Below are positions 37,001 to 45,469 of a DNA stretch of 64,000 nt, piece by piece; the first letter of the stretch is position 1; the number at the start of each line of letters is the position of its first letter. The translations under genes and the position numbers were made by a program. The notes under the pieces are model-generated. The model saw only the letters and a list, made by a program, of their open reading frames with translations. It did no database searches and was not told the origin of the DNA. The stretch is taken from contig OX104129.1 in NCBI GenBank assembly GCA_944470555.2, positions 49,447,998 through 49,511,997 on the forward strand, in the 5' to 3' direction. This stretch comes from Heterobilharzia americana (taxonomy: Eukaryota > Platyhelminthes > Trematoda > Strigeidida > Schistosomatidae).

Positions 37001-40000
37001 GATCTAATTTCGTAACTAAATAAAATTCATGGCTAATAGACAATTATTTCACATACTCCTTCACTGTTCATATATTTACAAGCATGTGGAACGTTGCTAA
37101 AACTTCTCACTGCATTTTCGCTGAACACGTAAGTCTTGATCTCAAAAAGAAGGCATTCAGTTCCGATTGTATACCATACAACAACCAATAAAGAATATTG
37201 TCTCAGATGTAGCAACTTAAAATTAGGTACGGTAGTAAATTTACTCACGTATTTTAAAAAGTATATTGGGTGAGAAATGTACTGCTAAATAAAGACTATT
37301 ACTAAAAGCAAAAAGTCATAAATGGAAGCGTAAAAATGAAGATACTAAATGCATCGTATTTTACAAAATAAGCTCCCTTCGCACCCACCTACCTACCCTC
37401 CAGTGACTACAAGGAATATGGTACGATAAATCTTGAACGGCTGGTTCGGTTTTACTTGGGTAGAAATGATTTAACAGTTCAAATAAATGCGTTCAAGAAG
37501 AAAACATTAAATTTCATGCTGTATACAAAACAACACTACAGTGATCTTTGTATCGTGAATTAGATCTGACAGAAGTCGTGGTTTCCCAAAACTACTTCTG
37601 GTAATCATACCACTCATTCATCATACATATTACCTTTCTCCAAGGTACTACTCTGTAATCGAGTGAAAGTGTTTGCATTAGACTGCACGCAAAGGATGGT
37701 GTTCATTCATATTAGCCACAGCAGTTAGGGTAGAATTTAACTTTATGAAGCACAGATTTAGATTCAATGTGTTTAACCTTCCCATAATTTTTCACTCTAT
37801 TCAGGCCTAGTAACAACAAGTTACTCAGTAATGTGACCAATAGTAGTACACATGATTCAGAAACATAGGTTAAGGCTTGTACTGGTTATATGAAGACAAG
37901 CCATCATTCATTACACTTGAAATGATTGAATAAACGATGTAGCACGCAGTATAAGAGTAAAATCGTTTGAAATTATTACATCTAATCATGTCGGTGGTGT
38001 TAAACTACATAAAAAACAAACTATAAAATTGTAACAGTAAAGATTTGGAAACAATCACACCAATCGAGAATATGGCAAATGACACAAAGAATAAGCGAAT
38101 GCACTACCATGTCACCAGAGAAATGTATACCTCAAGGTGTGTAAGTAGGTCAATACTGAAGTTAAATGTGACAACCAAAGTCAATGAACAAGTCCGCGCT
38201 TGCACGATATCAAGCAGTGACTAAACATATTTCAAGATGAGTAGCCAATTATTTCCTTACTTATAAAAAGAATTATCTGGAACCACTTCCATCTTCACAG
38301 GTAGAAAAGCCTACAATTACTTCGAGTCATTAATAGGTCGGTCCACAACCACTGAACAAAACTATGAAAGTCAATAACTGAAAGCTATTTGACCAAATTT
38401 CACGTTTTTTCATTGCTTGCAGAATTCAAAATTACCAGTGTACGCGTTAGAGGAAGATAAAAGACGTTTAAAAAAGTCTAACCAAGAAGAAACAATAAAC
38501 TATAAAATCAGCGCCTGAATGTCTTGTCTACAGGATGGTGAAATAACCCAACAATAAGCGACAGGAAATAATGCGGATGATCGACTATGTTTGAGACTGT
38601 GCTCTAGGCTGCTAGTCACATCTCGTAACCCACTTCTGTTAAGGGTCAATGTCCAAACCAATAACTCACAGGTCTATAAAAAGGGACATAAAGGCACAAA
38701 CTACACTCATTTCTAATGGTTGCATATTTCGTATGATACAAAAATATACAACTTCCGAAACAGTACAATTTTACTTTTCCTTACAAAAAGGGAATTTACC
38801 TATACACAATATATGCTACTTCACTGTAACGTATTTTAAAGGTTTCATCAGCATTATTAACTACTGAGTAGTCTTGAAGTATACGGAATACTGTCAGAAA
38901 CACTTAAAATACGCATGAAAACTCAAAAATACTGATCGAATATAAGTAACATGCAGAGTAACAAAGGTGAGATAAATAAACTTGAAGAGCATAAAGGAGG
39001 CAGTTGATGTATTAGGTATGTAGAGGTGAAGATCACTTATCGAAGACCTCGACTTCCAATCAGCGGCGAAAGAATTGCGCTCACTAACTGGCTGACTAAC
39101 TAATCAACGTAAAACCCTGCATACAGATGCATCAGCTCAAGTTGTCACACTTTACAGCAGTAAGCATAGAACAGGTAGATACGAAAAGATTGATATCAAA
39201 GTAGACCAAGATGTATGAGAGAATAAACAGTTTTAAGACAACAGTTAGTGCAAATATTCAAGATTTCGAAGACGTCAATGAGTGAATATATCTGCGCTAT
39301 TGTAACCGATCTCCAGACACATTACCACGTGTTCTCAACCACTTATTCATCTCGTCTTGTGGAACCCATCCAGGCAGTCTACATCTCCTCACACGACTCA
39401 GACGAATAGTTAGGAACTTCACACACTGGTGCAACGTTTTGGTCAGGCTACTCTGAACCTTCTCCCAACCCAATTCAACTTCCCGTAAAATGGCATCTAA
39501 GGAAGGCGGTGACTCGGTACGCGCAGTACATATTCATGTCATCTGATTCGACTGAGGTTCACAACCTCATCGGCTGACTTGCCTGTCTTACCTAGTACCC
39601 TTCTTCTGACCTCAACATTGCTCACACGGTGATTCTACCAAAGGCGAGAGATACTACGAAAACATCTGTAATCGAAACCCTGTAATCGCTTCATATCTAC
39701 TTCCAATGGCTATGTCACAACCGTTTGACAGAAGTGCTGATTGTCATCTTGTTGTTACTTCTCCATACAACCACCAATGTGACCATTTGCGAACTACCAT
39801 GAAAGCATGTTAACAACACTGCTAAGGTAACTGGTTTTATTATGGCCTCTTTCCACTATGTCTGTTTGGCAGTGTTTTACCTCAAAGAACAATCGTTCAA
39901 ACAAGAACTCATGAAATCATTTTGGTATACAGGTTTCGCCACTATATCAAAGCAGCAGCTGTCAGTCGGGCAGCATAGCATGAAAAACATAATACGGCAT

Positions 40001-43000
40001 GTATTAACAGAACAGAGTAAAGTTTAGGAGTAAGAAGAATATATGGAAAACCGCTTACATTGACTAGCATACTCTCATAAATGCCTTGTACTCGCGTTTT
40101 CCCACCCAACGCAGCTTGGGCAAGTGAGATCACAATATCTGAATGTACATCTGCACCTTCTCGTCGAAACTGATGGCTTTTTTCCACACGAATTTGCAAG
40201 AATATTTCTTGATTATGAGAACCATCCTTACCAACAGACACTCGTAGGACCTGGCCATCTTCTACGCCTAGTAACCAAAAGTACAGGAAATATGCATACA
40301 GCTTTAAACAATTAAAAACCACTAGAAAATATGATAAGCAGTTAATGCATAATGCCATCCAATTCATTTCTTATTTGCAGACTAGATGCTGGTAGAAAAC
40401 CAACACTGGAGCATTATCCTATATTTAGCCGGTGCGAAGTATTCTTAGTATTTGCTTGGAACACTGTACATCTAATGTGTACCTTCAGGAACCAAAAACA
40501 TTGCTCGAGTAACCCAACTTTACTATAGGTTGTTTGGGTAGTACATGAACATCAAAATGAGAACATAAGTCATATCGTTTAATAGGAAAACTTTTTGGAA
40601 AGAAAATTGAGGGAATATCTTTCGTGGATGCTACCGACTGTTTTTTGCTTAAAATAGCTATTTAAAGTTAAATGCGTCCGAAATACATCTCTACCAACAT
40701 TGAATTCCCAAAGGTAAGAAGAGTCAGTTGATGAGGTTGTGAACCTCAGTCGAATCAGATGACATGAATATGTACTGCGCGTACCGAGTCACCGCCTTCC
40801 TTAGATGCCATTTTACGGGAAGTTGAATTGGGTTGGGAGAAGGTTCAGAGTAGCCTGACCAAAACGTTGCACCAGTGTGTGAAGTTCCTAACTATTCGTC
40901 TGAGTCGTGTGAGGAGATGTAGACTGCCTGGATGGGTTCCACAAGACGAGATGAATAAGTGGTTGAGAACACGTGGTAATGTGTCTGGAGATCGGTTACA
41001 ATAGCGCAGATATATTCACTCATTGACGTCTTCGAAATCTTGAATATTTGCACTAACTGTTGTCTTAAAACTGTTTATTCTCTCATACATCTTGGTCTAC
41101 TTTGATATCAATCTTTTCGTATCTACCTATTCTATGCATTCCACTGTGAAGGGTAGCAAATTAAACCAAGTTTCTACTTTGTTTTTGTTTGTCTGTCTGA
41201 AATGCCAGAACTGTAAATATTCCGTCTGGTACACCAGTACGTACTTGTGTTCCACAGCTTGATGAAAGGAAGTAGCTGAACTAGTAGGCTGGCATTAAAG
41301 CTTCACTGAACACTAAACACACCCAAAATGAAAGTTAAGAAACACGCCTTATTACCTATATAAGTGAAAACTATGATAGATGACAGCTAAATGTTGCCAT
41401 CAATATAATTTTTATTTTGTTTTTGACGCAATGGAGGTGAAAATCACCACAACTGGTTTTTATACATTAATATAAGCGTAAAACTTGGGCACTATGGTAT
41501 GTAATTTCATACTTGTTTGTTTGATATATATATCTCACAGTGATACAGTATTATCTACTTCATGGCGTTTCGAGCACTTGTCATAATCACATCAATGGTT
41601 TCTGTACACCCATGTGACACGGCACCAAGCTACTGAACCGCATGTGCTTATTAAACCCATCAAAAAAGCGGTTATATATTAACAGATGTATAAGAAGCAT
41701 TATCCTGCAATTTACGGCAAAACATCAAATAATGACGGCTTATGCGATTCTTCATTACCCCGTGAACAAAGAAAGGTAAGAAATAGCATGAGCCCTACAA
41801 GAGAGAAACGTGTCCACGAAATATCACACTTCCCAAATTTCAATCACTCAGCACTAACATGGAATCTGATGTTTATTGAATAATGGTTGCAGTTGATATA
41901 CACAATTTCAGCTCATAAACACGTGTTTTCGAACCATTCGAAAAGATAACTAGCCCGATTAGCAGATTAATTCCTGAAACATTTTACCTGTCCCCAAAAA
42001 TTCTATTGCCTGCTATACAATCAGACCAGAAATGGAACCCAGAGATAACCAATCCGACTCATTAAGAAGTTGGGAGCTATTAATAACATGAAATAAGCAG
42101 GGACAATAGGCTCAAATGAGATAATACCAGACGTATTTCAATACCGTAACATTGGATAATGTCGCACACACTGTATCTCACGCTAACGAACGGGAATTAG
42201 ATGCAGTCTTCTCTGACTGGTTCTAATCACTGGTTATCGAAGTCCTCAAGAAGGTAGAGGTATCCTCCGGTGACAAACATAAGAAAATCAGGCTGGCCAA
42301 CATAGGGTCCCAGATCCTAGGTCCTATAGTCCCTAGACGCCAAAGTGAGGTTCAGGAACAGTGAACTCGAGGAAATCAGACCTGGTCCTGGGTGTATCGA
42401 CCGAACATTCACCACCATCAGCTTCTGGAACACAGACATACCGGGCTGCCAAAATTAGCTGTATTTCTTGACCTTAAGGCGACACTCAACTCCGTCAATC
42501 GAGAAGTTTTAAGGCAGTGTTATCATCTTCCTTTTAATTATCATAGAGTTTTCGTAGTTTTTTCACTTTTTTTTCTTAAGACTTTCAACTACTTTTGATT
42601 AGTTTCCTTGTAACCTCCCCACCCTTAACCTTGGTATCCTATCATGATTCGCTGGTGTTACTTGTGGGACCTTACAAAGTAACGCCAAATTCCCAGGTCT
42701 GATGTTGTTATTCAGTAACTGATTTACTAGCTGTAATTTACAGTCCAAGGAAAATCAAGGTGAGAAGGAACTACTTGAACATAGAAACATGAACTATGCG
42801 CGAAAAATTGCCGGTCAATTACCTGCAGGAATGGATACGCTGACTCGATTACGGCCTATTACCTTGCCATTGCCTTCACATTCTATACAGGGACGTCGAA
42901 CAATAGTTCCAGTACCCTTGCATCGTCTGCAAACACTCCGAAGCAAATACGGCCCAGTATTTAAGCTTTCAGTCCCTGTTCCACGACAACTTGGGCAGGT

Positions 43001-43648
43001 TGACATGCCCGTGCCAGGCTCAGCACGTGAACCTCCGCAGCGAGGACAATCAGTTACCATATTAACGTTGATATCTTTGTTGACACCCCGAGCAGCCTAC
43101 AAGGATGAAACAATCAAGAATGTTGTATAAAAAGTTGTATCCAACATACACCAAATGATCACAGTGGTCACACAAAATTCGACACACCAAACTAAGAATC
43201 ACACATTTTTAGTCTTTTTTGGTGTAGAACTGTGGTTCATTGATTAGGATAAATGAGGTTCATGCATACACTGACGGATCACACGACATAAAATCTTGGT
43301 TGACCATTCAGTCCCACTAGCCGTCGCACACTAGGTGTACCTCAATTTCGGGTGTATGAAACTGCGTGTCTGTTGGGTTGCATTGTTTCTGCATATCACA
43401 TTAATCTTCTTTGGTAAACCAATGGTATTAAAAAATGATACATACGCCTGTGTACGGTCATAAAGTAAAACATTAAACACCAGTAACAGCAATTAAGTGT
43501 ATGTGAAGGCACAAGGGAGTAGATATCAACATTAAATTTATGTTCTAAACTTGAGGGGACCACAGTGAATGTACCTGATTTTACGTGTTCTTAGTCGAGA
43601 AACCAAAGTTATTCACAAAAGGTGGTAAGAAATGCACCTCAGAAGTGT

Positions 43649-43730
<82 letters not shown>

Positions 43731-45424
43731 GTTTTGTAGAACTGATACCTTGCGGCTGTTAATAAATTGTTTCAGTCCGTTTAAACGAGGATGGCATGGT
43801 ACAGACGAGAGAGGCTGGGTGTTATACTCCTGCCAGAATTTACAAAAACAACTTGAGGCGAATCGTGCCGAATTGTCAGGAAGTGTGTTTGATTTTTTTA
43901 AACGATAAAACATTACCCTCCACTTTCTTACCGTAGCTACTGTAGAAGTATTCTGCATAAAACTGAGTTCTCGTCAATTTGAAAATCCATCAACCATCCC
44001 TAGAAAACGTCTTTAAAATAGATTAGAGGAGTCCACATTAATTCATGACCCGGTATGTTTCGGTATATGTAATTATTTTAATTCCACTTTGACGTGTAGC
44101 AGTAGAAGTTGCGCATCTGTTAAGATTTCGGACAGTATATTTCGATTAACAACTTACGTCAGGCATATACGTAGATTTGAATAACTGCCATCATTCTACT
44201 GACACTGGTAAGTACATCACCTTATTGAAAGCTCTCTACTCGAACACTTGTGGGCATGTTAGAGCCTATGAAGAGTTGTCCAGGGAGCTATACTCATCGA
44301 GTAGTGTCCGTCAAGAATGCCCACTGTCTCCATTTTTATTCAATTTTATCATAGATATTCTTATGGAGGTCTACCTCTAGTCACCTAATTACACAGACGT
44401 TGACTTAATCACAGGAGAATTCTTGTTAGACCTAGAATATGCAGATGACATAGCGCAGATCAATACCTTTATGTAATTGTTGCTGGTAGGGTTATTTGAA
44501 TGACGAGGTGACACTTTTCAAGCACTTTATTAGAAAACTCTCAGTGGATTTTAATTTTGGCAACCACGTCTTGTCGTTTGCTTCATGATTGTATTTCCTT
44601 TTGAATGAAACTTTTATTGATGACGACTAAACCAATCCAGTTTAGTGAAACTCTTGCTTCATTCGTCGTTAAGAATCAAAATCCCAGTAGTGTGCAATCA
44701 TATCCCTATCAACACATTTTTCATCATCAGTTCTAATTGGTGAAGAGCCATTTGGTCAGTTTTTGGTCACGGTATCACCAATGCTTTCACATATATCTAA
44801 CAACCTAAGACCATAGTTTATATGTAACTGTTATTGTAACAAGTCAAATGGTTTGCAAGCTAACTAGAAACGATGTTATGAAGTCTCTCAACATTTAACA
44901 CTAAAGCTACCATTTGCACAGAACAGTCATGTAATGGATAGAATGTAAGTTAATTAACAGTCCATTTCTTGAACATTTCATCAGCTCTGGATATAAAGCT
45001 CTACCATAGTCCTTCTTCAGTGTCAATCACAAAGTCAAACGAAATAGGTCAAAAGGAGTATGCTTCCGACAGTTGTGCACAGCAGAAGCAATGCCAATAC
45101 ACCAACTGAGGTCTGGTCTCTGCGTTTATAGTATTTTTAACATCTTATCTTACCATGGTCTAAACACTTTCACAAATTTCGATTTCATTCTGATTAGTCA
45201 GTTTATTATTATTTTCATTATGACTCTTGTTTCATCCTCCTCCCTTTTTATATCTACCAAGTGAATACTCAATATTGGCATTCCACATCCACCAACAATT
45301 CCCACCTTGTCAAACTCCTTGCTTCCCTCACTAGTTCCACTGTCTAAAAGATCATTACACAACTGTTTCCAATTCTTGATTTCCAGTTATTAGCACTAGC
45401 TTAATGATGTAAGTATACCCTATC

Positions 45425-45469
<45 letters not shown>

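Noticed and set aside
43581..43958. 125-codon minus frame with Tyr-Ile repeats
   Set aside because: Translation of the TA microsatellite, not a gene.
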